Shown: positions 52,398 to 63,568 of the stretch, in pieces
How positions within the stretch are numbered: position 1 is the stretch's first letter
Layout of the letters: every line of letters starts with the position of its first letter
Assembly: GCF_006717095.1 (NCBI RefSeq)
Contig: NZ_VFQE01000001.1
Location: 248,001 to 312,000, forward strand
Direction: 5' to 3'
Source: Blastococcus colisei
GTDB taxonomy: Bacteria; Actinomycetota; Actinomycetes; Mycobacteriales; Geodermatophilaceae
Length of the DNA: 64,000 nucleotides
Notes under the pieces: generated by a model
Databases searched by the model: none
Seen by the model: only the letters and a program-made list of their open reading frames with translations
What the model was told of the DNA's origin: nothing
Translations under genes and position numbers: made by a program

Positions 52398-52426
52398 GCG
52401 CCCGCCCCGCCTGGCACCATCCGGAC

Positions 52427-53893
52427 GTGACCGTCCGACCCGCCGCGCCCTCCGAGGCGACGCTCCGGCCCGACGCGGTCGGGTTCCTCGACGGGCTGGT
52501 GATCGGCCTGGCCGCCACCTCCCCGGCGTACTCGCTGGCCGCCGTCCTCGGGCCGGTCGTCGCCCTGGTCGGCGTGCACGCCCCGGGCGTGCTCCTGGCC
52601 TCGTTCGTGCCGATGCTGCTCATCGCCGGTGCGTTCGCGGCCCTCAACCGTGTCGACCCCGACTGCGGGACGACCTTCTCCTGGGTCACCCGCGCGATGG
52701 GGCCGTGGGCGGGATGGATCGGTGGCTGGGCGATCACCATGACCGGCGTCCTGGTGCTGGGCTCCCTGGCGGAGGTGGGCGTCCGCTTCACGCTGCTGGC
52801 CGCGGGACTGGACGGCTGGACGGAGTCGACGCCGGTGGTCATGGGGCTGACCGCCGGGCTGATCCTGCTCATGGCCTGGATCTGCGTCCGCGGCACCGAG
52901 GTGTCCGCGCGGCTGCAGAACGGCCTGATCCTCGCCCAGACGGCGGCGCTCGCCGTCTTCGCCGTCGTCGCGGTCACCCGGGGCCTGCGGGGCGACAGCC
53001 CCTTCGGTGGGCTCACCCCGTCCTGGGAGTGGCTGGACCCCTTCGGCGCGGGTGGGGCGGCACTGACCAGCGGCCTGCTGCTGGGCGTGTTCGCCTACTG
53101 GGGCTGGGAATCCGCGGTCAACCTGACCGAGGAGACGACGAACCCGCGGACGGCGCCCGGGCGGGCGGCCGTGCTCTCCACCGTCGTCCTGCTGCTGACC
53201 TACCTCGGCGTGGCGACCGCGGTCGTCTCCTTCGCCGGCACCGGGTTCCTGGCGGGGAACGCCGACGAGGAGGAGGCGGTCTTCGCGCTGCTCTCGGCGG
53301 AGACGCTCGGCGGGTGGGACTGGGTGGTCCTCCTCGCCGTCGCCACCTCGGCCATCGCCTCCACGCAGACGACGATCATCCCCGCCTCCCGCACCGGCCT
53401 GTCCATGGCCCGCCGCGGCGCCCTGCCCCGTCGGTTCGCCTCGATCTCGCCCACGCACCGGACGCCCGACGTCTCCACGTGGTGGGTCGCCGGCGTCGGG
53501 ATCGCCTGGTACGTCGTGGTGGGCCTGATCAGCGAGAACGCGCTCTACGACTCGATCACCGGGCTGTCGCTGCTCATCGCCCTGTACTACGCGCTGACCG
53601 GCCTGGCCTGCGCCGTCTACTTCCGCCGGCGACTGCTGCGCAGCGTGCGCGACCTGCTGCTGCTGGGCGTGGGCCCGCTGGTCGGCGCCGGCCTGCTGGC
53701 CTGGTTGCTCGTGCTCTCGGTGCGCGACCTCGCCGACGCGGACAACTCCTACACCGGGCAGGCGTGGCTGGGCGTCGGACCGCCGCTGGTGATCGGCGTC
53801 GGGGTCATGACCGCGGGCGTCGTCCTGATGCTGTGGTGGCGACGGCGGGACACGGCCTTCTGGCGCGAGCGGGCGAGCACGTACGACGCCTGA
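52427..53893 (+). CDS. APC-superfamily amino-acid permease
   Basis: A 488-residue membrane transporter with about 12 helices. AATSPAYSLAAVLGPVVA is helix 1 with its unwound motif, and GWAITMTGVLVLGSLAEVG and FAYWGWESAVNLTEET are conserved APC pieces. It probably imports an amino acid or amine. The GTG at 52427 is picked; GTG 52394 would overlap the NlpC stop. No pathway link to neighbours. Confidence 0.88.
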   Translation: MTVRPAAPSEATLRPDAVGFLDGLVIGLAATSPAYSLAAVLGPVVALVGVHAPGVLLASFVPMLLIAGAFAALNRVDPDCGTTFSWVTRAMGPWAGWIGGWAITMTGVLVLGSLAEVGVRFTLLAAGLDGWTESTPVVMGLTAGLILLMAWICVRGTEVSARLQNGLILAQTAALAVFAVVAVTRGLRGDSPFGGLTPSWEWLDPFGAGGAALTSGLLLGVFAYWGWESAVNLTEETTNPRTAPGRAAVLSTVVLLLTYLGVATAVVSFAGTGFLAGNADEEEAVFALLSAETLGGWDWVVLLAVATSAIASTQTTIIPASRTGLSMARRGALPRRFASISPTHRTPDVSTWWVAGVGIAWYVVVGLISENALYDSITGLSLLIALYYALTGLACAVYFRRRLLRSVRDLLLLGVGPLVGAGLLAWLLVLSVRDLADADNSYTGQAWLGVGPPLVIGVGVMTAGVVLMLWWRRRDTAFWRERASTYDA

Positions 53894-53904
53894 GCGCCGT
53901 GCGC

Positions 53905-54483
53905 TCAGTGCAGCCGGCGGCCCTCGCCGAGCATCTGCACGAGGGTGGCGATCCGCTTGGCCCGGGTCGCCGGCGTGGCCGCCGTGTGCACCCGCCAGAG
54001 GACGGCGTAGCGGTTCTGCCCGTCGAGCCCGTCGAACGCCGCGCGGGCCGCAGGCTCGGCGTCCAGGGCCGCGCCCAGGTCGTCGGGCACGGTGACGGTA
54101 GCGGGGCCGGCGTAGGCGCGCTCCCAGCGCCCGTCGGCCTTCGCCGCCTCGACGGCGGCCAGCCCGGCGGGTCGGATCCGCCCCTCGGCGATCAGCCGCT
54201 CCACCGTCGCGACGTTCTTCTGCGACCACACGCTGCGTGGACGCCGCGGCGTGATCCGCTGCAGGTAGAACCGGTCGTCCAGCCGGTTGGCCCGCCCGTC
54301 GATCCAGCCGAAGCAGAGCAGCACCTCGACCATCTGCTCCCAGTTGATCGACGGGACGCCCGAGCCCTTCTTCGCCAGCTTCACGTACAACCCCGGAGCG
54401 GTCAGGTGCTCGGCCTCCAGCCATGCCTCGAGCGCGCCCTGGTCGGCGAAGGCGAGCACCGGGAGGTCGGTGGGCAGCGTCAC
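53905..54483 (-). CDS. YdeI/OmpD-associated family protein
   Basis: A 192-residue soluble protein of the YdeI family. INWEQMVEVLLCFGWIDGRANRLDDRFYLQRITPRR is the family core, read in pieces. RSVWSQKNVATVERL and the C-terminal RAKRIATLVQMLGEGRR are also typical. Function is uncertain (antimicrobial-peptide response suggested). GTG 54483 sets a natural length. Convergent with the permease gene, whose stop is 12 bases away. Confidence 0.82.
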   Translation of the reverse strand: MTLPTDLPVLAFADQGALEAWLEAEHLTAPGLYVKLAKKGSGVPSINWEQMVEVLLCFGWIDGRANRLDDRFYLQRITPRRPRSVWSQKNVATVERLIAEGRIRPAGLAAVEAAKADGRWERAYAGPATVTVPDDLGAALDAEPAARAAFDGLDGQNRYAVLWRVHTAATPATRAKRIATLVQMLGEGRRLH

Positions 54484-56168
<1,685 letters not shown>

Positions 56169-56182
56169 CACAGGAGGACGGC

Positions 56183-56761
56183 GTGGCCGACAACTACATC
56201 GCGGAACTGCCCTTCGGCGCACCGAAGATCGACGAGGACGCGTTCGTGGCGCCCACGGCGGTCGTCGTGGGCGCGGTGACCATGGGGCCGCGCGCGAGCA
56301 TCTGGTACGGGGCCGTCGCCCGCGCCGACCACGAGACCATCGAGATCGGCGAGGGCTCCAACGTGCAGGACGGCTGCACGCTGCACTGCGACCCGGGCTT
56401 CCCCCTGGTCGTCGGCCGGAACGTGACGGTCGGGCACCGGGTCGTGCTGCACGGTGCCCGGATCGACGACGAGGTGCTGGTCGGCATGGGCAGCGTCGTC
56501 ATGAACGGGGCGCACATCGGCTCCGGCTCGATCGTCGCCGCCGGGGCCGTCGTCACCCAGGGCAAGCAGTTCCCGCCCCGGTCGGTGATCGCCGGCGTCC
56601 CCGCCAAGGTCGTCCGCGAGGCCACCGACGACGACCTGCTGCACATCCGCGGCAACGCGGCCGCGTACTACGACCGGCTGCCGGAGGCGCGCAAGGTCCG
56701 CCCGGTCGTCCGGCGTCCGCTGCCGCCGGCCGGGATGGTGCCGGGGGACGCGCTGGCCTGA
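56183..56761 (+). CDS. gamma carbonic anhydrase-family protein
   Basis: A 192-residue left-handed beta-helix. Three metal-binding His are at expected spacing: H68 (CTLHCD), H85 and H90 (GHRVVLH). The hexapeptide repeats VGRNVTVGH and VVMNGAHIGSGSIVAAGAVV follow. May hydrate CO2 or be a paralog without activity. GTG 56183 follows AGGAGG, 14 bp after gdhA, so the two are probably one operon. Confidence 0.9.
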   Translation: MADNYIAELPFGAPKIDEDAFVAPTAVVVGAVTMGPRASIWYGAVARADHETIEIGEGSNVQDGCTLHCDPGFPLVVGRNVTVGHRVVLHGARIDDEVLVGMGSVVMNGAHIGSGSIVAAGAVVTQGKQFPPRSVIAGVPAKVVREATDDDLLHIRGNAAAYYDRLPEARKVRPVVRRPLPPAGMVPGDALA

Positions 56762-56770
56762 CGTCCGCGC

Positions 56771-57976
56771 TCAGCGGACGGCGAGCCACTCCCGCAGGCC
56801 GGCCACCAGCCGGTCGACGTCGTCGCGGTCGCTGTAGGGCGCGAGCCCCACCCGCAGGCCGCCGGTGTCGCCCAGCCCGAGCCAGCGGCTGGCCTCGATG
56901 GCGTAGAACGAGCCGGCCGGTGCGTTCACCCCGCGCTCGGCGAGGAAGCGGTAGGCGTCGGCTGCCTCGCGCCCGTCGAAGGTGAGCAGCAGCGTGGGCG
57001 TCCGCTGCGCGGCCTTCGACCACAGCCGGACGCCGGGCAGCGTGGCCAGCTGCGTCTCGAGGTGCACGCGCAGCCCGTCCTCGTACTCCTCCAGCGCGGC
57101 CATCGCGGCCAGCAGCCGCTCGCGCCGGCTGCCGTCCGTGGGCGCCAGGCCGGCGAGGAAGTCGATCGCCGCCGTCGTCCCGGCCATGAGCTCGTAGGGC
57201 AGGGTGCCGAGCTCGAACCGCTCGGGGACGTCGTCCGACGAGGGCAGCAGCTTGGCCGGTGCCAGCGACTCGAGCAGGGCGGGGTCGGCGGCCAGGACGC
57301 CGCAGTGCGGGCCGAGGAACTTGTACGGCGAGCAGGTGAAGAGGTCCGCACCCAGCGCGCGCACGTCCACCGGTGCGTGCGCGGTCAGGTGGACGCCGTC
57401 GACGGCGAGCAGTGCGCCCACGGCGTGCACCCGCTCGGCGATCTCGGCCACCGGCGGCCGGGTGCCGATCAGGTTGGACGCCCCGGTGACGGCGACCAGT
57501 CTGGTCCGCTCGGTCAGCACCTCGGCGACGTCGTCGGCGGTGAGCTCGCCGGTCGCCGGGTCGAACGCCGCCCAGCGCACCGTCGCGCCGGCCTGCTCGG
57601 CCGCGATCACCCAGGGCCGCACGTTCGCGTCGTGGTCGAGCCGGGAGACGACGACCTCGTCACCCGACCCCCAGCCGGCGGCCAGCGCCCGGGAGACGTC
57701 GAAGGTGAGCGACGTGGCGCTGCGGCCGAAGACGATGCCGCGCGGATCGGCGCCGAGCAGATCCGCCAGGGCCTGACGGGCGCCCGCGACGACGTCGTCC
57801 GCCGTCCGCTCCGCCGCGGTGACACGGCCGCGGTTGGCGATCGGCGCGGTCAGGGTGTCGGCGACGGCGCGCGCGACCGGCTCGGGCACCTGGGTGCCCC
57901 CCGGGCCGTCGAAGTGGGCAGTGCCCGCCCGTAGTGCCGGGAACTGCGCCCGGACGGCGGCGACGTCGTAGCTCAT
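56771..57976 (-). CDS. cysteine desulfurase-like PLP enzyme lacking the expected catalytic cysteine
   Basis: A 401-residue class V aminotransferase-fold protein. PLP lysine K219 is in SPYKFLGPHCG and the cofactor-holding LAVDGVHLTAHAPVD is intact. It matches the cysteine-desulfurase-like (SufS-related) group. The mobile loop that carries the persulfide Cys in SufS/CsdA has no Cys here: no Cys follows residue 230. Desulfurase activity is therefore doubtful. It is next to no Suf gene. ATG 57976 gives normal length. Confidence 0.83.
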   Translation of the reverse strand: MSYDVAAVRAQFPALRAGTAHFDGPGGTQVPEPVARAVADTLTAPIANRGRVTAAERTADDVVAGARQALADLLGADPRGIVFGRSATSLTFDVSRALAAGWGSGDEVVVSRLDHDANVRPWVIAAEQAGATVRWAAFDPATGELTADDVAEVLTERTRLVAVTGASNLIGTRPPVAEIAERVHAVGALLAVDGVHLTAHAPVDVRALGADLFTCSPYKFLGPHCGVLAADPALLESLAPAKLLPSSDDVPERFELGTLPYELMAGTTAAIDFLAGLAPTDGSRRERLLAAMAALEEYEDGLRVHLETQLATLPGVRLWSKAAQRTPTLLLTFDGREAADAYRFLAERGVNAPAGSFYAIEASRWLGLGDTGGLRVGLAPYSDRDDVDRLVAGLREWLAVR

Positions 57977-58274
57977 GCCCCCGACGCTATCCCGGTGGCC
58001 GTCCTCGCGAGATCTGCTCGGCGTAGCGGAACTCTGTCATGTAGAGGGTGGGTCAACGCCTGAGCTGTAGCCCGCAACCCACTCGACGTTCTTGCCCGGT
58101 GTTGACTGAACTCGCTCGACCTGGTGATCCATCAATGTTGCTTTTGTTCCATTTTCGGGCATGCTTGGACCAGCTCACCCCCTGAGGGCGGTGGGAAGTG
58201 AGGCCGGGACCCCCGCCGGACGACGGGACCCGGCCTTCGCGCTGTCCGAGGCGCGTCTGTCAGGAGCGGCCCGC
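57977..58274. other. AT-richer intergenic region
   Basis: 298 bases between two minus-strand genes. No gene is visible. The bases 58080-58175 are clearly AT-richer than the window average, with TTGTTCC- and TTTTCGG-like runs. The hairpin at 58201-58236 and a promoter for the desulfurase-like gene should lie here. Confidence 0.5.
58201..58236 (-). terminator. hairpin downstream of the DUF3800-like gene
   Basis: AGGCCGGG at 58201-58208 is complementary to CCCGGCCT at 58229-58236. It lies 39 bases beyond the stop of the minus-strand gene above and could end its transcript. Confidence 0.5.
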
Positions 58275-58964
58275 TCAGAGCGTCGAGACGTCGATCTGCT
58301 CCACGCGCCCGATCAACTCCAGCCACTCGCTTCTGCCGCGGTCCCGCGCTGCTCCGAAGGCTCCGGCGACGGAGTCGGGGAGCCACAGCATCGGTTCCTC
58401 CTTCGGTCTCGCTGTCTCCACCCGCAGTCCTGCGGTGATCAGCCGCTTACCGCGCACGGCCGTGATCATCTTTCGGTCCGACTCGACCAGGCTCCGGGTG
58501 CGCTCCTCCATCACGACGCGGGTGACGCCCATGGTTTCCAAGTTCGGCAGAAGCGTCTCCAGGCACTTGCGCCGAGCGCGCTCTTGCTTCGACTTGGCCA
58601 ACGGCGTTCCGATCACGACGGTGGCCGCAAGATCGAGCGCTCCGATGGCCTCGGCGATCTTCGTGCGACGTGGAGCCTCTTCGTCGCGCCAGTGCAGCCG
58701 ATCCTGCCGCCGGTAGAGCAGCGACCGGAGGACTTGGCGGATCTCGTCGATCCGGACCGTGTCGACGACCACGGCTACCAGCAGGTAGGTGCCCTGATTC
58801 GCAGGGGTGATTCGCATGGACTCATCGACGAAGGCGCACCACTGAGGAGCCTCCGGCTCCTTCGGGGCTGCGGCGCGACGACGACCTAGCACTCCAGGAG
58901 TGTGACCGGTCGTTCCGACAGGAGGGAAACCTCGCCTACATCTTTCCCTGTGGATAACCCCCAT
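58275..58964 (-). CDS. DUF3800-like hypothetical protein
   Basis: A 229-residue protein. The WCAFVDESMRI segment (about residue 42) resembles the FIDESG opening of DUF3800, an RNase H-like fold found in many stand-alone and mobile-element genes. LLVAVVVDT and VVIGTPLAKSK fit later strands of that fold. Start uncertain: ATG 58964 has only a weak ribosome site and a GTG at 58892 is possible. The surrounding DNA is AT-richer. Function unknown. Confidence 0.65.
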   Translation of the reverse strand: MGVIHRERCRRGFPPVGTTGHTPGVLGRRRAAAPKEPEAPQWCAFVDESMRITPANQGTYLLVAVVVDTVRIDEIRQVLRSLLYRRQDRLHWRDEEAPRRTKIAEAIGALDLAATVVIGTPLAKSKQERARRKCLETLLPNLETMGVTRVVMEERTRSLVESDRKMITAVRGKRLITAGLRVETARPKEEPMLWLPDSVAGAFGAARDRGRSEWLELIGRVEQIDVSTL

Positions 58965-59126
58965 GGGGTCTCAGTCGTCCCACGCGGAACAGCCGTCGAG
59001 CGCAGCGGTAACCGTGCTCGCCGCGGCACGGCACGACCGGCAAGAGACAGCGTGGGGACCCTCCGGGAAACGGCAGGTCCCGCGGGAGTGGACTGCTGCA
59101 AATCTCTGCGAGTACCGACGCGTGGA

Positions 59127-60197
59127 TCAGGCGAGCAGGTCGCGCAGGAGTCGGCCGACGGCGGCGGTCTCGATGAGGAAGCCGTCGTGCCCGTACGGCG
59201 AGGAGATCACCTGCAGCGGGACCCCGAGGCCGTCGGCGACCTGCTGCTGCAGCTCGATCGGGTAGAGCCGGTCGCTGTCCACGCCCGCGACCACCGACCG
59301 GGCCGTCACCCGGGAGAGCGCCGCCTCCACCCCGCCCCGGCCGCGGCCGACATCCCAGCTGTTCATCGCCTCGGTGAGCAGCACGTAGCTGCCGGCGTCG
59401 AACCGGCGGCCCAGCTTGCCCGCGTGGTGCTCCAGGTAGGAGGCGACGGCGAACCGCCCGTCCTCCTGCACCGTCGCGCCGAAGCGCTCGCCGAGCTCGA
59501 AGGCGCTGCGGTAGGTCAGGTGGGCGATGCGGCGGGCGACGCCCAGCCCGTCCACCGGTGGGTCGGACAGGTCGTAGTCGCCGCCGGCCCAGCGCGGATC
59601 GGCGCGGACGGCGGCCTGCTGCGTGGTCTGGGTGCCGATCTGGTCGGCGGTGGCCACCGCCCCCGACGCCAGGAAGAACAGCGTCGCCACGCGGTCGGGC
59701 ATCGCCACCGCCCACTCCAGGGCCCGCATCCCACCCATCGAGCCACCGACGACGCACGCCCAACGGGCGATGCCGAGCGCGTCGGTCAGGGCCGTCTCCA
59801 CCCGTACCTGGTCGCCGACGGTCACCTCGGGGAAGCGGGAGCCCCAGCGCACGCCGTCCGGGTCGAGGGACGACGGCCCCGTCGTCCCCTGGCAGCCGCC
59901 GAGCACGTTGGCGCAGACCACGAAGAGCCGGTCGGTGTCCAGCGGCGCGCCGGGGCCTACCAGGCCGGCCCACCAGCCGGGGGTCGGGTGGCCTGGACCG
60001 GCCGGCCCGGCGACGTGGCTGTCGCCGGTGAGCGCGTGCTCGACCAGGACCGCGTTCGAGCCGTCCGGCGCGAGCGTGCCCCAGGTCTCGTAGGCGACCC
60101 GGACCGACGGGAGGACACCGCCGCGCTCGGGGGAGAACGCGGGCAGGTCGAGGACGACCCGGTCGCCCACCGGATCCCCCTCGACCCACCCGCCCAT
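59127..60197 (-). CDS. metX: homoserine O-acetyltransferase
   Basis: A 356-residue alpha/beta-hydrolase-fold acyltransferase that makes O-acetylhomoserine for methionine synthesis. The nucleophile Ser153 is in [11 protein letters not shown] and the catalytic His near the end in GHDGFLIE; the acid is in [10 protein letters not shown]. It lies 19 bp downstream of metY and is presumably under the same riboswitch. Ends near the AT-richer patch. Confidence 0.93.
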   Translation of the reverse strand: MGGWVEGDPVGDRVVLDLPAFSPERGGVLPSVRVAYETWGTLAPDGSNAVLVEHALTGDSHVAGPAGPGHPTPGWWAGLVGPGAPLDTDRLFVVCANVLGGCQGTTGPSSLDPDGVRWGSRFPEVTVGDQVRVETALTDALGIARWACVVGGSMGGMRALEWAVAMPDRVATLFFLASGAVATADQIGTQTTQQAAVRADPRWAGGDYDLSDPPVDGLGVARRIAHLTYRSAFELGERFGATVQEDGRFAVASYLEHHAGKLGRRFDAGSYVLLTEAMNSWDVGRGRGGVEAALSRVTARSVVAGVDSDRLYPIELQQQVADGLGVPLQVISSPYGHDGFLIETAAVGRLLRDLLA

Positions 60198-60216
60198 CGT
60201 CAGCTGCGCCGCTCGG

Positions 60217-61509
60217 TCAGGCGGCCTTCGCGGCGCGGAAGCCGGCCTCGAGGTCGGCGAGGATGTCCTCGATGCCCTCCAGGCCGACGGCCAGCCGCAC
60301 CAGGCCGGGCGTCACACCGGTGGTGAGCTGCTCGTCGGCGGTCAGCTGCGAGTGCGTGGTCGAGGCCGGGTGGATGACCAGGCTGCGCACGTCGCCGATG
60401 TTGGCCACGTGGCTGTGCAGCTCCAGGGCCTCGACGAACCGCTGGCCGGCCTCGCGGCCGCCGTGCAGCTCGAACGTGAGCACGGCGCCGGCGCCCTTCG
60501 GCGCGTACTTCTGCTGCGCCGCGTGCCACGGCGAGGACGCCAGGACCGGGTAGTTCACCCGGTCCACCTCGTCGTGCGCCTCGAGGAACTCCGCGACGCG
60601 CACGGTGTTCTGCACGTGCCGCTCCATGCGCAGCGACAGCGTCTCGATCCCCTGGACGACCAGGAACGCGTTGAACGGCGAGAGGGCCGGGCCGAGGTCG
60701 CGCAGCAGCTGCACCCGGGCCTTCAGCGCGTAGGCCGGCGCCCCGAGATCGGCGTAGACCACGCCGTTGTACGTCGGGTCCGGCGTGGTGAAGCCGGGGA
60801 ACTTCCCGCCGGTCCAGTCGAACGTCCCGGCGTCCACGATCAGCCCCGCGATCGCGGTGCCGTGCCCGCCGAGGTACTTGGTCGCGGAGTGCACCACGAC
60901 GTCGGCACCGAACTCGAAGGGCCGGATGAGGAACGGCGTGGCGATGGTGTTGTCCACGATCAGCGGGACGCCGTTGCGGTGCGCGACGTCGGCGATCTGC
61001 TCGATGTCGAGGACGTCGCCCTTCGGGTTGCCGATGGACTCGCCGAAGAACGCCTTGGTGTTCTCCCGGACCAGCGACTGCCACGCCTCGGGGTCGTCGG
61101 GGTCCTCCACGAAGGAGACCGTGACGCCGAGCTTGGGCAGCGAGTGGTGCAGCAGGTTGTAGGTCCCGCCGTACAGCGAGGCCGACGCGACGACGTGGTC
61201 GCCGGCCTCGGCGACGTTCAGGAGCGCGAGCGTCGTCGCCGACTGCCCCGACGCGACGGCGAGCGCGGCGACACCGCCCTCGAGCGAGGCCACGCGCTGC
61301 TCGAGCGCGTCCTGCGTCGGGTTCATGATCCGCGTGTAGATGTTGCCCATCTCGGCCAGCGCGAACAGGTCCGCGGCGTGCTGGCTGTCGCGGAACTGGT
61401 ACGCGGTGGTCGCGTAGATGGGCAGCGCGCGGGCTCCGGTCGTGGGGTCGGGGCTCGTGCCGGCGTGGATCTGCCGGGTCTCGAAGCTCCAGCTCTGCGG
61501 GTCGGTCAT
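60217..61509 (-). CDS. metY: O-acetylhomoserine sulfhydrylase
   Basis: A 430-residue PLP enzyme converting O-acetylhomoserine and sulfide to homocysteine. PLP lysine K211 is in [26 protein letters not shown] and the [12 protein letters not shown] segment are characteristic. First gene of the metY-metX operon, with a SAM-IV riboswitch in its leader. ATG 61509 follows GAGGAGA. Confidence 0.95.
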   Translation of the reverse strand: MTDPQSWSFETRQIHAGTSPDPTTGARALPIYATTAYQFRDSQHAADLFALAEMGNIYTRIMNPTQDALEQRVASLEGGVAALAVASGQSATTLALLNVAEAGDHVVASASLYGGTYNLLHHSLPKLGVTVSFVEDPDDPEAWQSLVRENTKAFFGESIGNPKGDVLDIEQIADVAHRNGVPLIVDNTIATPFLIRPFEFGADVVVHSATKYLGGHGTAIAGLIVDAGTFDWTGGKFPGFTTPDPTYNGVVYADLGAPAYALKARVQLLRDLGPALSPFNAFLVVQGIETLSLRMERHVQNTVRVAEFLEAHDEVDRVNYPVLASSPWHAAQQKYAPKGAGAVLTFELHGGREAGQRFVEALELHSHVANIGDVRSLVIHPASTTHSQLTADEQLTTGVTPGLVRLAVGLEGIEDILADLEAGFRAAKAA

Positions 61510-61539
61510 GCGCCGTCTCCTCTTCGCTCGCGGAGAGCC

Positions 61540-61675
61540 CGCGGCGCGCAGGAACTCCGTCCTTGCCGGACGACGGACGCCGCCCGGCCGGCTCTTCCCC
61601 TGGGAGCACCTCAGACGGAGTAGAGGTTGCCGGGCAGCCAGCCAGGTGCTTGTCGCTGCCTCTCGTGAGCCGTTC
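61540..61675 (-). ncRNA. SAM-IV riboswitch in the metY leader
   Basis: On the minus strand, GGCTC (61671-61667) and GAGCC (61594-61590) form the closing stem. Between them are GAGAGGCAGCGAC, then GCACCTGGCTGGCTG and CCCGGCAACC, then GAGGTGCTCCCAGGGG, matching the SAM-IV core of actinobacterial methionine genes. Extra GC stems on the 3' side (to about 61540) fit the additional SAM-IV helices. High SAM should reduce metY and metX expression. Ends given are approximate. Confidence 0.85.
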
Positions 61676-61721
61676 CGATCCTAGGACGCCGACTCGCCGG
61701 GCTGCACGGGGCCCTCGACGG

Positions 61722-62780
61722 TCAGCCGGCGAGCGTCGCGATCCCGCGCCGGATCTCCGGGAGCGACAGCGCCATGGTGGCGTCGCCGACCGGCAGCTCG
61801 ACCCGCTGGACGGCCGGGTCGACCGTCGCCATCGACCGCTCCCAGGTCCACAGCCCGTCCTCGGCCAGCGCCCGTGCCGCGGTCCGGAAGTCCTCGGCAC
61901 CGGTGCGCAGCAGCAGGTGCAGCATCGGCGTCTGCGGCGGATCCGGGACGACGGCCACGCCGGGCAGGTCGCGCACCGCCGCGGCGATCTCCCGCGCCCG
62001 CTCCAGGTAGGCCGGCATCAACGGCAGGCGCCGGCGCAGGCACGTCAGCGCCGAGGCCGCGCCGGGCCACAGGCCGAACAGTGTGCCGCCCATCCGCCGC
62101 CGCCACTCCCGGACCTCGGCGACGACGTCGACCGGACCGGCCAGGCAGCACCCGGCGAGCGCTCCGATGCCCTTGTAGAAGCTGACGTAGGTGGTGTCGA
62201 ACAGCCCCGCCACCTCCGCCGGGGTGCGTCCGTACCCCGCGGCCGCCTCCCACAGGCGTGCACCGTCCAGGTGCGCCGCGGCGCCGCGCTCGCGCGCCCA
62301 GGCGACCTGGGCGACCAGGTCGTCCCAGGGCGGCAGCTGACCGCCGAGGTCCCGCTGCGGCAGCTCGACGAGCAGGGCGGCCGGCGCCTCGGCGACGGCG
62401 TCCAGGTCATGGCGCAGCAGCAGCCGGTAGCGGTCCCCCACCGGCCGGCCGACCAGACCCTGCAGCCGTTCCAGCGCGCGACCCTCGTGCCGGTCGAGGT
62501 GGCTCTCGGGATGGAAGAGCACGGTGCGCCGGCCGCGCCGGTCGGCGTGCACCCGCAGTGCCGCCTGCTGGGCCATCGTTCCGCTGGGCAGGTACACGGC
62601 AGCGGGCTGCCCGAGCAGCGCCGCGACCTCCGCCTCCAGTTCGGCGACCACGCCGCCGTCGCCGTAGCGGTCGGGATCGGTGTCGGCCGGGATGGTCGCG
62701 AGCAGGTCGGCTGCGCGCTGCGGGCCGTGTCCGGCGAGCGCGCGGTCGCAGGTCCGGCGGAGGGTGTCCAGATCGTCCAC
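61722..62780 (-). CDS. threonine aldolase-family PLP enzyme (beta-eliminating lyase)
   Basis: A 352-residue PLP enzyme of the L-allo-threonine aldolase family. PLP lysine K203 is in SFYKGIGAL, with HLDGARLWEAA providing the cofactor Asp. It should cleave a beta-hydroxy amino acid to glycine plus aldehyde, though the substrate is not proven. Upstream ATG 62780 gives normal family length. Not part of the metY operon by its own position upstream of the riboswitch. Confidence 0.88.
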   Translation of the reverse strand: MDDLDTLRRTCDRALAGHGPQRAADLLATIPADTDPDRYGDGGVVAELEAEVAALLGQPAAVYLPSGTMAQQAALRVHADRRGRRTVLFHPESHLDRHEGRALERLQGLVGRPVGDRYRLLLRHDLDAVAEAPAALLVELPQRDLGGQLPPWDDLVAQVAWARERGAAAHLDGARLWEAAAGYGRTPAEVAGLFDTTYVSFYKGIGALAGCCLAGPVDVVAEVREWRRRMGGTLFGLWPGAASALTCLRRRLPLMPAYLERAREIAAAVRDLPGVAVVPDPPQTPMLHLLLRTGAEDFRTAARALAEDGLWTWERSMATVDPAVQRVELPVGDATMALSLPEIRRGIATLAG

Positions 62781-62826
62781 GCCGGTCAGTCTGTCCGGCG
62801 TCGATGTCCCACGTGAAACACCCGCC

Positions 62827-63534
62827 TCAGGACGGCGGCATCGCGAACCAGAGTGCCTGCGCCCGGGCGCACACCTCGCCGTCGGGGCCGATCAGCGCCG
62901 ACGCCGTCGTGGACCGGCGCCCCTCGCGGCCGATCACCCAGGACAAGACGACGTGGTCGGTGTCCAGCCGCACCGGGGTGTCCTGGCGCGCGGTGATGGT
63001 CCCGAGCAGGTGGGGTAACGAGTCCAGTGGCGCGATCGGCTGGAACGACGGACAGTCCAGCGCCGCCCAGACCGTCTCCGGTGCGGCGGCGCCGTCCGAC
63101 GAGGGCAGCTCGGCGGTGGGCCGGAAGACTCCGGCCCAGAGGTCGGGCCGGTCCGGGAGCGGTCCGACGAACACGGCGACGGCCTCGCCGGGCGTGCGCT
63201 CGGGCCCGCAGCCGAAGCACCGGGGGAAGGGATGCCCCGTCCGCGGCGGCAGCGCGGCCTGCGCGGCCGCCGCCTCGGCGGGGGACGGCGCGGCCGGGAC
63301 CTCGAGGTCGAGCTCGGCCGGTGTCGCGACGGCCAGCACCTCGTCGCCGTCCAGGAGCTCCACGCCGGTCCCCGCGGGACGGACGTCGAGGGGCCGGTCC
63401 AGCGGAGTGGGCCGGCGCAGCCGCACGCTCACGGTGCTCGAGTCGGTCAGCGCCGCCAGCCGGCCGGCCAGGTAGCCGCCGTTGGCGGTGCCGGGTGGAC
63501 CGCAGAAGCGCCCGGCGACGGTGAGGGTCGGCAT
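62827..63534 (-). CDS. hotdog-fold acyl-CoA thioesterase-like protein
   Basis: A 235-residue protein whose fold suits a double-hotdog thioesterase. GGYLAGRLA and [12 protein letters not shown] resemble TesB-like N-terminal and linker pieces, and [13 protein letters not shown] is a conserved Cys/Gly segment of this family. The C-terminal [13 protein letters not shown] closes the fold. Active residues were not identified with confidence. ATG 63534. Confidence 0.75.
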   Translation of the reverse strand: MPTLTVAGRFCGPPGTANGGYLAGRLAALTDSSTVSVRLRRPTPLDRPLDVRPAGTGVELLDGDEVLAVATPAELDLEVPAAPSPAEAAAAQAALPPRTGHPFPRCFGCGPERTPGEAVAVFVGPLPDRPDLWAGVFRPTAELPSSDGAAAPETVWAALDCPSFQPIAPLDSLPHLLGTITARQDTPVRLDTDHVVLSWVIGREGRRSTTASALIGPDGEVCARAQALWFAMPPS

Positions 63535-63568
63535 CCGGGCGATGGTAGGCGCCGGGCAGGCTGGCACC

